34,102 nucleotides of DNA, taken from contig BFEA01000481.1 of NCBI GenBank assembly GCA_003427395.1, positions 922,620 through 956,721 of the forward strand. Reading direction: 5' to 3'. The notes beneath the pieces were generated by a model. It was not told where the DNA came from. It saw only the letters and a list, made by a program, of their open reading frames with translations, and made no database searches. Origin of the DNA: Chara braunii. Taxonomy: Eukaryota; Streptophyta; Charophyceae; Charales; Characeae. The position numbers and the translations under genes were made by a program. This document shows positions 10,603-20,278 of this stretch, in pieces (position 1 is the stretch's first letter; each line of letters begins with the position of its first letter).

Positions 10603-11098
10603 TCACTCGCCAAGAGGCAAGCAGGCTGCTATATCTCCAGGAGGAGCGAAGTGCTCCTCCTTATTGTCGGTGTGCAAGTTTGGTGACACACTGTTTGGAG
10701 CACTGGCTGGAGCAGCGGTAGCATCAGAGCAGCACTGTTGGGGATGAGCAAGGATAGGAGGAGGAAGAAGACCAGGACTAGGAAGGAGGAGCGCCAAAGG
10801 GACTTATCTGGCTATGGTGGATGCCATCTTCATCACCTTGGTAGGCGCTACATCTGGAAGGCCCCAATTGGGGTAGAGCTACGCCAAGAAGCTTCGAGGC
10901 AGAGTCAAGCATGGCGGCCTGAGCTAGAGCAGCCATAGTTGCTTTGTGGTGTCCTTTGCACAGCAGGGCAAGGCCCTGGTAGTCCGCCATAGCCTCGGCC
11001 TTGGAGGAAGGAGGAAGAAGGGTGGCCATGGCTATGGTGGACCTCATGTGATACCCGCAGTAGAAGAGGGATTCAAACATTGATTTTGGTTCAGCCAT
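10603..11098 (-). pseudogene. Antisense two-exon ORF in LTR copy A, splice sites lost
   Basis: Exon 1 (11098-10808, 97 codons) begins MAEPKSMFESLFYC and ends HHSQ. Exon 2 (10737-10603) begins QCCSDA and ends CLPLGE-stop. Both frames are open and align with the copy in the 3' LTR (19545-20040). The intron borders are broken: the donor reads CAG|ATAAGT where the other copy has CAG|GTAAGT, and the acceptor AG has become AA. Both are G-to-A changes on the coding strand. Without splicing, exon 1 would run to a stop at 10778. I recognise no protein family; the sequence is rich in Ala, Ser and Pro. Confidence 0.5.
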
Positions 11099-11204
11099 TC
11101 AACATTATAATTATTGTTTCTTGTTTGCATGAGAGGGGAGGAGATAAGGAGAAGGAGAGTGGTTGGTGAAGAAGAAGGGAATTCTCATTGGTCTTTGCTG
11201 GTGT

Positions 11205-11224
11205 NNNNNNNNNNNNNNNNNNNN
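11205..11224. other. Assembly gap (20 N)
   Basis: A run of N located where the paired LTR has a (CTT)n tract, so the gap probably hides a collapsed microsatellite. Confidence 0.95.
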
Positions 11225-11361
11225 TTTTTCTTTTTCTTTTTCCGTTCATCATCTTCTTCTTCTTCTTCTTCTTTCCCTCTCGCTCCTCTCAAGTTCATTC
11301 ATTTCTTTTTGCAATTGTTTCTCATGAATGTGTACTTCAAAATTGGCCAGGATCATACCAT

Positions 11362-11373
11362 TGGTATCAGAGT
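11362..11373 (+). promoter_or_regulatory. Primer-binding site for initiator Met tRNA
   Basis: TGGTATCAGAGT matches the common plant LTR-retrotransposon primer-binding site (TGGTATCAGAGC), which is complementary to the 3' end of initiator methionine tRNA. It lies one base after the CA end of the left LTR. This fixes the element's orientation as plus and gives the 5' LTR end at 11360. Confidence 0.9.
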
Positions 11374-12789
11374 GGAATCTACTTGCTGGCGAGAGTTGAC
11401 TTTGCCGCCCCAACCCTAACCTACGTGGAGGGCTACCACTTAGGGTTAGGGCTGGAAGTTGACGGAAGTGGGGTAGCGTGGTTAAGGGAAGCTGCCCCCA
11501 CCTGGTTAGGTCGTGTTGGGTCGACACTTGACCTAACTAGGTTGTGTGAGAGTAAGTTTAGAGTGGCGACTTCGAGAAGACTTCGTGCTACAATTTGGGA
11601 AAGGCGACAGTGAGAGGCACTCGCACTTAGAATCTGATTCAAGGGAGACACTTGGCGACTTTAGGGCTTCCCTCAAGTAGGCGAGCTTGAGGGAAAGCAG
11701 CCATTCTGCATCTACGGACTGCAGGTTGCTACTTTGTTTGTTAGCATTGGTTCGGGATCCGACATTGCACTTTGGTGTTGTAGTCAGAACCTCCTAGTAG
11801 ATAGGACACTAGTGTAGGGGTTGCATTAAAGGGGTCAGGAGGACCATATGAGAGGGGGGTGAGTTCTATTCATCTCGAAGCTCGGGCCACTTAGGTAAGT
11901 GTTGTGCACCTACGAGATGCCCATGTATGTGTGTGCATGGTATTGATTGCCCTATTGGGGTTACTCGGGGTTTCTTTTCTTACTCCTCTGTGGTCTTGAC
12001 TGTGAGTATGAGTATGCAAACTGTTTTCTCACCTGATGGATGACGAGATGAGGTATCTTGCCTTGGACGCCATATCTTTCTACAATGCATTGTCTTTTTG
12101 TCTCTGAAAGGATGTAGACTGTATGTTCTTTCTGAAGTTGAAATTCGTTCTCCGGCTCGGTAGAGGCAGAAAGTAAATCCATGTGGGACTCTTCTTGGTT
12201 GGGACTTGGTCACGGCCTTCTTGGGACCTTCGAGGTACCCAGTGGGACTAGGACGAAGCAAGAAGGGGCCCTTAGGCCCAAATCTGTTTGACGTTAGATC
12301 ATTCTCTTTCTGTCTGGGACGCAAAGTTTGATTCTTTCGTTAGAGCACTCGCTGCCGAGGGGATCTCGGCTGAGATGTTTTATATACTTCTACCGCACGG
12401 TCCGTGGCTTGACTTGCATCTTATACACCACGAAATTCTTCATTCTTGCATGTCGTTACTTGTTGTCCGAATTTGTTGTACATTCACGGAATTGATCAGA
12501 TTGGACTTGAGGGGATCTCGTATTCGGTCTGATCAGGCTCAAACGCTGGTTTTGACCTCTCATCTGATTTTTTTATTTTTTTTTCCCTTGTGGTTGCTCT
12601 CTAGTCCAAATGTAATGTCGCTCCGGCTAGGAGTTCTACCTTCTCTTCTTTGAGCTTTTCAGTTTGTTCCTTTTCCTGAGTTCATGTTTTAATCCCCGTA
12701 GAGACTCGTGGACAAAAAAAGAGAGAGAGAGAGAGAGAAGGGAGAGGGAGAGCACTCATCTTGAGGGACTTGCTGAGTTTTTTTCCGTA
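11374..12789 (+). other. Retrotransposon 5' leader
   Basis: This stretch between the primer-binding site and the first gag-like ATG has no convincing coding frame. It contains a G-rich segment near 11400-11700, a T-rich run near 12570-12590 and a short (GA)n run at about 12720-12740. Long untranslated leaders are common in plant gypsy elements. Confidence 0.5.
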
Positions 12790-14410
12790 ATGCCTGGAAA
12801 CCAAAGTAGTTCGAACATGGCCATGGTAAAGGCCTTCGTAGCCTTGGAAGTGCCAACTGGATGCGGCCAACGATGAGGACAAACCATTGTTCCAAGTCCT
12901 CTACGACAAGGCACTGGCAAGGGAAGAGAAGGCAAAGGAGGAAAAACGGAAAACCGTTGTTGCCGACCATGAGGCTGATTTTAAAACAGTCCCCTTCTTG
13001 GCTGACAGCAAGGTCAAGAAAGATCTGGTCAAGTAGGTGCGCGCTCTCGTAGATTGTCACCTGCTAAGTGAAATGCCTGGTCAAATATCCAGATTGTTTG
13101 GCCAGGTGATTCAACTGCAGACGCAAATTGCGGATATGGCCAAGGAGCACTGTGATCAAATGTGACAGATGTCAAATCTGCATTAGACCCAGATTCCTAA
13201 TTCTCTTCCTCTACCTCCTGTCTCCAATGCTGCTAACCAGTTAGTTTGTATTCCTTTCCATGCCTCTACTTCTTTTTCTCTGAGTGTGGTTCAATCGGGA
13301 CCTGCAGTAGGTGCGAACCCCGCCACCGCCGCAACAAGTGGCAGCGCAGGGATTTCTGCAACTGTTGCAGCCTTGAGTTCAGACACAGCACTGGTTGGTG
13401 CCAATTATAGCAGTCCCTATGTGGACAGAAAGGCGGTACAAATACCGTCGAAGTACGACGGCATGGAAGACGTGGAGTCTTGGATCATCTCCATGAGAGC
13501 CTACTCCAAGGTAATGGGAACTCAATTGATGAGCCAGTCCTTGATCTTGGTGGCAAATGTCGAACCCGTCATATGGGGCTTCTTAGAAGTCCAAGCTATG
13601 CAAGTCGGGTATACTAAGATTGATCTGACGCAGTGGCTCAAGGCCACACAAGTGGCCACACTGGAAGGGATCTTGATTAAACAATATAAAGATCCACATG
13701 TTGCTGCGAGAGTAAGGAAGAAGTTGGACTATCTCAAGCGCAACAAGTAATCGGGCACCATGCACAATCTGCAATTGAATGTAAGCAAACTTTTTGCTAC
13801 TCCTGGGTTGGAAATGACTGCACATTCATGCATGGATGTTGTGAAAGGTGCGGTTCCCACTACTTACACACATCGCCTAGGTAGAGATCTCATTGGATAC
13901 ACGGACTGACTTTTCCTCATGCAGGATGTAGTCAGCCTCGAGGCACAAGACCTTGTTTCCACAGCAAGCAACAGGAATCCTATAGGCGGCAAGCGGTTTA
14001 GAGGCAGCAACCGCTTTGGTGTGCATGACCTGTTGGAGGCTGATGAGGAGGCCTATGAGGATGACCCCACTTTTGATGATGATCAAGAGCAAGACTCTAA
14101 TTTAACCTGCTCATCTTCAGCCCATGAATCTGATATTAATAATGTTGAAGAGAAACTTCATGCCTTTAGTAAGTTTGCCAATGTGAAAGGACCAAACCGG
14201 AACGCAGGGAAGAACTATGTCCCTCTCCCCAAAGGAGCCAAGATCTCAGCCAAGCCAGCGGATGCCGCAACAAAACCTTGGTTGGACCTCCGGATCAGCG
14301 GAAGTGAATGCAAGGCTAGGATCAAGAAGGGAGTTTGCCTGCATTGTCTGAAACCCAACCATAAAGTCCAAAGTTGTTATAGGCTGCAGGGAAACCCGAA
14401 TCGGGTGTAG
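12790..14410 (+). pseudogene. gag: Ty3/gypsy gag with zinc knuckle, disrupted
   Basis: Gag would form the particle coat and bind the element RNA. The frame begins at ATG 12790 (MPGNQSSSN), shifts near 12865, and then stays in one frame to 14410. That frame is broken by stops at 13034, 13163, 13184, 13748 and about 13907. The open piece 13286-13750 carries a gag-like segment (KYDGMEDVESWIISMRAY). The last piece, 13919-14410, ends with a CCHC knuckle of the form CX2CX4HX4C (CLHCLKPNHKVQSC, about 14336-14378). An acidic stretch (EADEEAYEDD) precedes it. The protease frame follows after a stop and frame change. The family is clear and the gene is dead. Confidence 0.8.
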
Positions 14411-14412
14411 AG

Positions 14413-15218
14413 TTGGCATCAACACCTTCTACAGCAAGGGAGACTGGACCTAACGCAAGTCAACAGTCATCTCCTGAAGCCCCGTCATCCGCTGATTCCA
14501 AGGCTGATGCATGTCATACACTCTATGATGATCCTTGGGAGGAGTTCGAGAAGGTTAACTTCCACTACCACCTTGAGCATTGGGCTGAGATAAAACAGCA
14601 GTGTGCTCAAGGAACAACGAAATCAATCTTCTTCCAGCTTCTTGGTTGATTGTGGTGCAACTACTAACTTCATGTCTCCACACGGGGTACGCAAGGTGGG
14701 CTTGGGAATGAGGGAAGTGGAGTTGCAGGCCCCTTGCCAGACCCAAGTAGGCAACAAAGAAGTTGCCTCCTCTACGCATGCGGTCAAAGGTGTGCGCGCT
14801 ACCTTTGACAAAGATAAGTCAATCACACATGCACTCAACTTCTATGTACTTGACAAGTGCCCTTTCAACGCGGTCCTTGGGTTGGGCTGACTACGATCCC
14901 AATGCAAATGGACTGAGTGGAAGGCTGATCTCTGTTGTGGTGCATGATGCTTTGGGAAATAAACACACAATATTACTAGACAAGAAGAGCGAATCCCAAG
15001 TGACTTATCTCAATGCAATGCAGTTCTCCAAGAAGTGGCACAAACACAAGGTGGAAGAACAATTGTATGTTCCTTTTGTTCATCCTACTCATGTGCCTTT
15101 TACTTTTGCAGCTAGTACAAATCCTACTGTCCCTAAAATGCCTACTTCTAGTATTTCTACTTCTCCACCTACTTCTAGTCCAAATAATTATACTTCGGTC
15201 GATTGCCTTCACTACTAA
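14413..15218 (+). pseudogene. Retroviral-type aspartic protease and spacer, disrupted
   Basis: The protease would cut the Gag-Pol polyprotein. Coding signal starts in one frame (14413-14649, acidic linker with DDPWEEFEKVNFHYHLEHW), moves to a second (14603-14890), then a third (14763-15218). The active-site motif reads FLVDCGATTNF: the catalytic Asp is kept and Ser/Thr is replaced by Cys, in a DCGA form. The flap and C-terminal signature appears as AVLGLGW, like the ILG(M/L)DW motif of gypsy proteases. A Pro/Ser/Thr-rich tail near 15110-15190 may be a linker to RT. Two frameshifts make it non-functional. Confidence 0.75.
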
Positions 15219-15460
15219 TTTGCGACCCGATTAAGGTTATCCCTTTTCTGATCTCCCACCTCTGGAAACCCCAGAAAACATCCAAAGCTTATGAAATTGA
15301 TTTCCATAAGTTATGGTCGAACTGCGTGAAGTCCCCACGCGATCAGTTAAACACATGGTCAAGTTAGTAGAAGGCGTTGTTCCTCCAAAATGTTGTGTAT
15401 AACGTATGGGATCCAGTGTGTTGGAGGAACCAAATTGATCAGATGATTGACAAAGGGTAG

Positions 15461-16627
15461 ATCAAGCCAAGCGAATTTGAATTCAGTACGCCGGTTTTGT
15501 TTGTCCCAAATAACGTAGGCAAGCTCGAAATGTGTATTGATTACCGCGATCTAAACTGTATCACAAGGAAGAATGCGTACCCATTGTCACATATAGATGA
15601 TTTGTTTGATGTTGTAGGTGGGAGCAAGGTCTTCTCCAAGATCGACCTCAAGTCTGGGTACCACCAGATTGAAGTCGAGCATGCAGACCACCACAAGACT
15701 GCGTTCAAAACTCGGGATGGGCTTTACAAATTCGTTGTAATGGCCTTCGGTCTCACAAACGCACCAACCACCTTTCAAAGTCTTATGAACAAGGTTCTCC
15801 GCGAACTGATTGGTCAATTTGTGGTTGTATATCTTGACGACATTCTGATTCTCAACAAATCGATTGAGGAACACATGAAGCACCTTGAGGAAGTGTTCAC
15901 CATCCTCAAGAAAACGCAGCTCCATCTCAACTTAGAGAAATCTGAGTTTGGGAGGAAGAGCGTCATCTATCTGGGAAACCGATTGTCTGTTGCAGGCCTT
16001 GAGCCTACGGCAACCAAGGTTGAGGTCATACGCGATTGGCCTCAACCAATGGATGTCCGTGAACTGCGTTCTTTTTTTGGCCTCGCATCATACTATCGGA
16101 AGTTTGTACCCAAATTTTACATCGTTGCTCGCCCATTGTCCAAACTAACAAGCAAAAATGTATCTTACACATGGGATGAAGCATATGATATTGCCTTTCA
16201 AACCTTGAAAGAGGCATTGGTGAGTCATCGTGTGCTCTGCATTGCAATTCCCAAACTCACATTCATAGTTACTACAGATGTGAGCCAATACGGGATTGGA
16301 CCGGTGCTGCAACAAGATGATGGTAATGGCTTGTGTCCACTTGAATTTTACAGCAAATGCATGTCCAGCGAAAAGGTAGCTACGTCCACCTACATGCACG
16401 AACTTTATGTTTTGCGCATGGCTTTGGAACACCGAAAGCACCATCTTTTGGGACACCACTTCAAAGTCTTCTCAAATCATGAGACCTTGAAATGGATAAA
16501 GGAGCAAACTACCTTGTCTCCTATATTGACTTACTGGTTCCATGAGATCGACATTTTTAATAAAAACACAAGAAGGGTTGTTAAAATCGAGTTGCTGATG
16601 CCTTGTTTTGCCACCCCGAGTATATGA
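15461..16627 (+). pseudogene. pol: Ty3/gypsy reverse transcriptase and RNase H
   Basis: This is the longest open gypsy frame. RT motifs run in order: STPVLFVPN, CIDYRDLN, FSKIDLKSGYHQI, FGLTNAPTTFQ, the catalytic YLDDIL, then the thumb and connection with SFFGLASYYRKFV. RNase H follows (TDVSQYGIGPVLQQ, then YMHELYVLR). Where the family has a conserved Asp (TDH), this copy reads VFSNHETLKW, an Asp-to-Asn change at a catalytic position. The frame is open from just after a TAG at 15458. Upstream, degenerate RT N-terminus (VELREVPTRSVKHMV, near 15314-15370) is interrupted by stops. The RT active site is intact, but the copy as a whole cannot make a complete Pol. Confidence 0.9.
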
Positions 16628-17567
16628 CTTGCTTGGTGAACTCCTACGACCTCCGGAAGAAATTGAGGGAGGAACTCGTGGAGCAAACCGCCAAGGATCC
16701 AGACCTCAGTCCAATCCTTGAGTAGCGACGAGGTGACCCCAACAGTCCGCCTGATTTTCACGAATGCGAAGGTCTTGTTTTCCGACGCTACGACAAGAAT
16801 GACCGTTTGTGTGTACCCAACCATGAGCCTCTTCGCACACACTTTTTGGATGTGGCCCACGGTTAGAGTGGACACTTCAGCATGGCAAAAACCTACGGAA
16901 ACCTATTGCAAAAAATTGATTGCCCTAGTATGAAAGGATCTATTGAAAAGTTTGTGGTTGAGTGTCAAGTCTGTCAACGAATCAAACCATCAAGAAAAAA
17001 GCCTATGGGGCTGCTTAAACCTCTTCCCATCCCCAACGGTCCCAGAGAGTATGTCTCTATTGACTTTACAGACATGGGAAAGATGAGTAAGAATGAATAT
17101 TCGCTAGTGATGGTGATTGTTGATCGATTTCCCAAATTCATGAACCTGATTCCATTGCCATCTCATGCCCCAACTGAACTTGTGATCCATGAGTTCCACC
17201 AGAAGTACCTTCTGCAGTTCAGGACCCCGAAAACCCTTGTGAGTGATCGGGACCCACGCTTCATAAGTACTGAATGAAAGGACTTCACGTCCCAAGTCCC
17301 TGGCCTCAAACTGAGCATGACATCTGGTCGACATCCCGAAGCCAACGGTGGGATGAAGAGTTTTATTTGGTTACAGGGTTGTATAACAACTTCATCCATT
17401 CTTCCACGGGCATGATGCCAAATAGGCTGCATTATGGTTGGAAGATTCGTAATCCGCTCTCCTACTTATTCCCCGAACAACTGGCTAGTCTAGCGGTTGG
17501 CAGGCCTGGCTTCAACGCCAAGTATAATCACTTGCTCAAAGTTGCCATTTGACCAAGCTGCAATGAC
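16628..17567 (+). pseudogene. pol: Ty3/gypsy integrase: zinc-binding and core domains, disrupted
   Basis: Integrase would insert the cDNA. Signal passes through several frames. A His-rich start near 16800-16880 is followed by CQVCQ (16882-17277 frame), completing the HHCC zinc finger. The core shows SIDFTDM and LVSDRDPRF, which supply the two catalytic Asp residues. In the next frame (near 17320-17365) the usual catalytic Glu position reads HPEANGGMKS, where Lys replaces Glu. The late core (YNNFIHSSTGMMPNRLHYG) ends near 17552. The gene is then cut by a 1.1-kb insertion and resumes at 18685. At least three frameshifts are present. Confidence 0.85.
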
Positions 17568-18680
17568 TTGCTGATTTCTGCTGCCGAGATTGACTGCGAG
17601 GATGTACACTAACCGGTAGGTTAGATTCGTAATTTTGTTTGGCTGAGGGCTAACCGAGAGACCTGCCTGTAAGGAGATTCGTGAGGGACAGATCTGCAAA
17701 TCCGGGAAAATACAGGCCCGGTACTAACCGAATTCCTACAGCTACCCTAACTGCCTATAGCAGGCCCGGGCTACACCTAGGACAGACAGGCCCTAGGCGG
17801 CCTATACTGCTAGACGGTCCTATAGCCTATAGCCGGGTCCGGTAGAGGCCAAGAGGCCGAAACAGCAACGGTACCGGTCGGTCAGTCAGTCCGGTCTAGG
17901 TCTAGAGAGTCTATAAATAGGTTAGGTCCACCGATTCAGGACTTTTGACAATTCATTTCCGCGAAGCAGCGTTCGTGGCCAACTAAGTTCTGCAGCACTG
18001 AAGGTCTGAGGCGGCATCCCAGACTTCAGCTTGGTGATGACAGCCATAGCCGGCCTCTGAGAGGTTGCCATAGCTGGGGCACTCTCAGTGCATCTACCCC
18101 TAAGGGTATCTGCGTGTGGCAGGGGCTATCCTGGGGCTCTTCGGAGGGTACTGGTGGTTGCTGTTGCTGGCGCCCTACTTCGCAGGACTTCTGTGACAGC
18201 CAGGCAGCCATAGCTGCCTTCTTCTTCGTCAGCGTGACTCATCGGCACTGGGGACTACATCGCAGTTCATGATCTTCATCTTGGTGGATGGCGCTGGCCT
18301 CTGGGAGGCTGTTTCAGTGTAGCGCTGGACTCTGAGAGTGGATTAGTGGGTGGAGTGTGTGGTTCTGGGGTGGCGAGACACTGGGTTGAACTCTGTAACG
18401 ATAATTGGGGTTAATTGNATTGAGTTGGCTCATCATCAGTGTTATATTCCGATTGTGATCTTCGCCGGGTCATCTTGTGATTGGTTGTTGGGAGTCTGTC
18501 AGAGAGAGAGAAACACTGTGTGTATTCTCCCCATCTCTGCATGGTTGCTATTCCGCTGCTTATCTCTGGTTTGTGTACAGTTTGAACTTTGTCTCTCCTC
18601 CCCTTTGTCTTGTGCATGTATGGGCATGTGTGAGATATCTTGTGTGTGAGTGGCGAGAAAATTGCCAGACAACCAAGTTC
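17568..18680. mobile_element. LTR-like sequence inserted in the integrase
   Basis: Gypsy pol similarity stops at caagctgcaatgac (ending 17567) and resumes at aaagcgacaacacgccatg (from 18686). The 1.1 kb between has no pol homology. It contains a clear TATA box at 17912-17920, a GC-rich zone with repeated ctaggtc / gcctata words upstream of it, and three GCCATAGC words downstream. The flanking pentamers atgac (17563-17567) and ataac (18681-18685) could be a 5-bp target duplication with one mismatch. Size, TATA box and single-copy state fit a solo LTR, but I see no partner LTR to confirm it. Confidence 0.55.
17912..17920 (+). promoter_or_regulatory. TATA box of the inserted LTR-like sequence
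   Basis: TATAAATAG in a GC-rich setting within the insertion. It is consistent with an RNA polymerase II core promoter of an LTR. Confidence 0.55.
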
Positions 18681-18684
18681 ATAA

Positions 18685-19112
18685 CAAAGCGACAACACGC
18701 CATGATCCATCACGCGAATAAGAAATGCACATCTTCGACTATCAAAGTGGGAAGTCGTGTATGGGTCAAGATGTCTGAATTTTCGGAAGAAGAGGGGGTG
18801 TCATGCAAACTTCTCCCTCTCTATTACGGTTCGTGGGAAGTCTTGGATGTGATTGGCGATGATACGTCTGGTCCTTCATATGTAATTGTTGTGCCTCCTC
18901 ATTTGCGCACATACCCAGTCTTTCAGCGCACCTCGCACTGTGAAAGCATACGAACAACAGATAGCTTCCAATGCTGTTCCCAAAATCTCTGCAAAACTCA
19001 CTGCTACCGAGTACTCGCGGAATCTCTTTGCTATGTTTGCTTACGACGTGTTTGTCGGGGACTCGTTATGAGTTGCTCGCTCGAAGGGACCTCACTCTTG
19101 AGAGGGGGGTAG
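18685..19112 (+). pseudogene. pol: Integrase C-terminal domain (GPF/Y-type) and Pol tail
   Basis: This continues the interrupted integrase: HAMIHHANKK, then VGSRVWVKMSEF, KLLPLYYGSWEVLDVIG and YVIVVPPHLRTYPVF. The pattern (GDxVWV ... KLxPxYxGPFxV ... RxHPVFH) is the GPF/Y module of Ty3/gypsy integrases, with GSW replacing GPF. A frame change follows near 18910. The frame that ends at the TAG 19110-19112 overlaps the polypurine tract and abuts the 3' LTR, a typical end for gypsy Pol. Confidence 0.8.
19100..19109 (+). promoter_or_regulatory. Polypurine tract
   Basis: GAGAGGGGGG lies three bases before TGTTAGGACC, where the 3' LTR starts. Such a tract primes plus-strand DNA synthesis in LTR retrotransposons. 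Confidence 0.8.
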
Positions 19113-19544
19113 TGTTAGGACCTGCCAAACACGGACTGAGACACACAGCTGGTTTTTGAGTTTTGCCAATGGAATGCATGCCTTGAAGAGTTTCCCGCTT
19201 GTTGCCGAGTTTTCTGAAGTCTGAGTGTGTGCGTGCTTGCTGGTCTGCATGCCTGTTTGAGGGGTTGTCAGTTTGAGTGTGTGTGTGACTCGCGAGGGTA
19301 CTTGTCCGTGTGAAAGGCCCAAAGGGCCGGTACTTACCTGTGGCTGTGGAATTGAGGGTTGCAGCGGGGAAAACGCTCCAGTGGCGAGGAAGGAGGCCCG
19401 CAACACTTGAAGCAGCGGAAAAACACTCGAGTAGCAGGTACCAGTCCAACCAGTCTGAGTCTAGGGCCTGTACGGGCAATATTAGAGTCCGCAATGATGT
19501 TTCCCTCCGAATGGGAGGAGGTACCGGTTGCGCGGCCTAGGAAG

Positions 19545-20040
19545 TCACGCGCCAATAGGCAAGCAGGCCGCTATATCTCCAGGAGGAGCGAAGTGCTCCT
19601 CCTCATTGTCGGTGTGCAAGTTTGGCGACACACTGGTTGAAGCACTGGCTGGAGCAGAGCTAGCATCAGAGCAGCACTGCTGGGGAGGAGCAAGGACAGG
19701 AGGAGGAAGAAGACCAGGACTAGGAAGGAGGAGCACCAGAGGTACTTACCTGGCTATGGTGGATGCCATCTTCATCACCTTGGTGGGCACTGCATTTGGA
19801 AGGCCCCAGTTGGGGTAGAGCTACGCCAAGGAGCTTTGAGGCAGAGTCAGGCATGGCGGCCTGAGCTAGAGCAGCCATAGATGCTTTGTGTTGTCCTTTG
19901 CACAGCAGGGCGAGGCCTTGGTAATCCGCCATAGCCTCGGTCTTGGAGGAAGGAGGAAGAAGGGTGGCCATGGCTATGGTGGACCTCATGTGATACCTGC
20001 AGTAGAAGAGGGATTCGGACATTGATTCTGGGTCAGCCAT
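19545..20040 (-). CDS. Antisense two-exon ORF inside the 3' LTR (hypothetical, 141 aa)
   Basis: Exon 1 runs 20040-19750 (97 codons, starting MADPESMSESLFYC and ending HHSQ). Exon 2 runs 19679-19545 (QCCSDA to CLPIGA and a TGA). The proposed 70-nt intron (19749-19680) has a strong donor, CAG|GTAAGTACC, and a pyrimidine-rich acceptor, TTGCTCCTCCCCAG. It joins the two frames exactly in phase 0. In the paired LTR both exons are open with the same stop. About 20 exon-1 differences split near-evenly between silent and replacement, which hints at past coding constraint. I recognise no domain; the product would be Ala/Ser/Pro-rich and without membrane segments. It could be a captured gene fragment or a chance frame. 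No transcript evidence is available. Confidence 0.4.
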
Positions 20041-20156
20041 TCAACATTGTTATTAATTTATTATTATTTCTTGTTTGAATAAAAGGGGAGGAGATAAGGA
20101 GGAGGAGAGTGGTTGGTGAAGAAGAAGGGAATTCTCATTGGTCTTTGCTGGTGTAC

Positions 20157-20193
20157 ATCTTCTTCTTCTTCTTCTTCTTCTTCTTCTTCTTCC
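20157..20193. repeat. (CTT)n microsatellite in the 3' LTR
   Basis: About 12 CTT units. The matching places in the other two LTR copies hold an N gap with CTT remnants (11205-11275) and a GAA tract (about 30460-30480). Confidence 0.9.
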
Positions 20194-20278
20194 CCTCTCT
20201 AAGTTCATTCTTTTTGCAATTGGACGGCATTGTACTTGCTCATGAATGTGTACTTCGAAATTGGCTGCGAGCATAACA

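Larger units (their letters stand above)
10278..11360 (+). repeat. 5' LTR (copy A), left end missing
   Basis: Strongly similar to 19329-20278, ending at 11360 with ...CATACCA directly before the primer-binding site. Differences from the 3' LTR include an extra segment of about 105 bp near 10391-10495, an 11-bp extra piece near 10585, a missing 12-bp piece near 10550, and an N gap at 11205-11224 where the other copy has a (CTT)n tract. Similarity begins abruptly at the word ggtacttac (10283-10291). The true start of this LTR cannot be placed. Confidence 0.75.
10278..20278 (+). mobile_element. Degenerate Ty3/gypsy LTR retrotransposon
   Basis: In order on the plus strand: an LTR-like copy (10278-11360), a tRNA-iMet primer-binding site (11362-11373), a leader, gag with a zinc knuckle, aspartic protease, RT, RNase H, integrase, integrase C-terminal domain, a G-rich polypurine tract (19100-19109) and a second LTR (19113-20278). 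The order RT-RNase H-integrase is that of Ty3/gypsy rather than Ty1/copia. All genes carry stops or frameshifts. The two LTR copies share a long similar region (roughly 93% in the aligned antisense exon) but differ by several indels. The first roughly 165-215 bp of the 3' LTR has no counterpart left of 10278, so the 5' LTR is truncated or rearranged. Confidence 0.85.
19113..20278 (+). repeat. 3' LTR (copy B)
   Basis: The LTR starts TGTTAGGACC right after the polypurine tract and ends ...GCATAACA at 20278, giving short terminal inverted ends (TGTTA / TAACA). Length is 1166 bp. Positions 19329-20278 match the 5' copy; 19113-19328 do not. It contains a (CTT)n tract near 20157-20193 and, on the minus strand, a two-exon reading frame. 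Confidence 0.8.
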
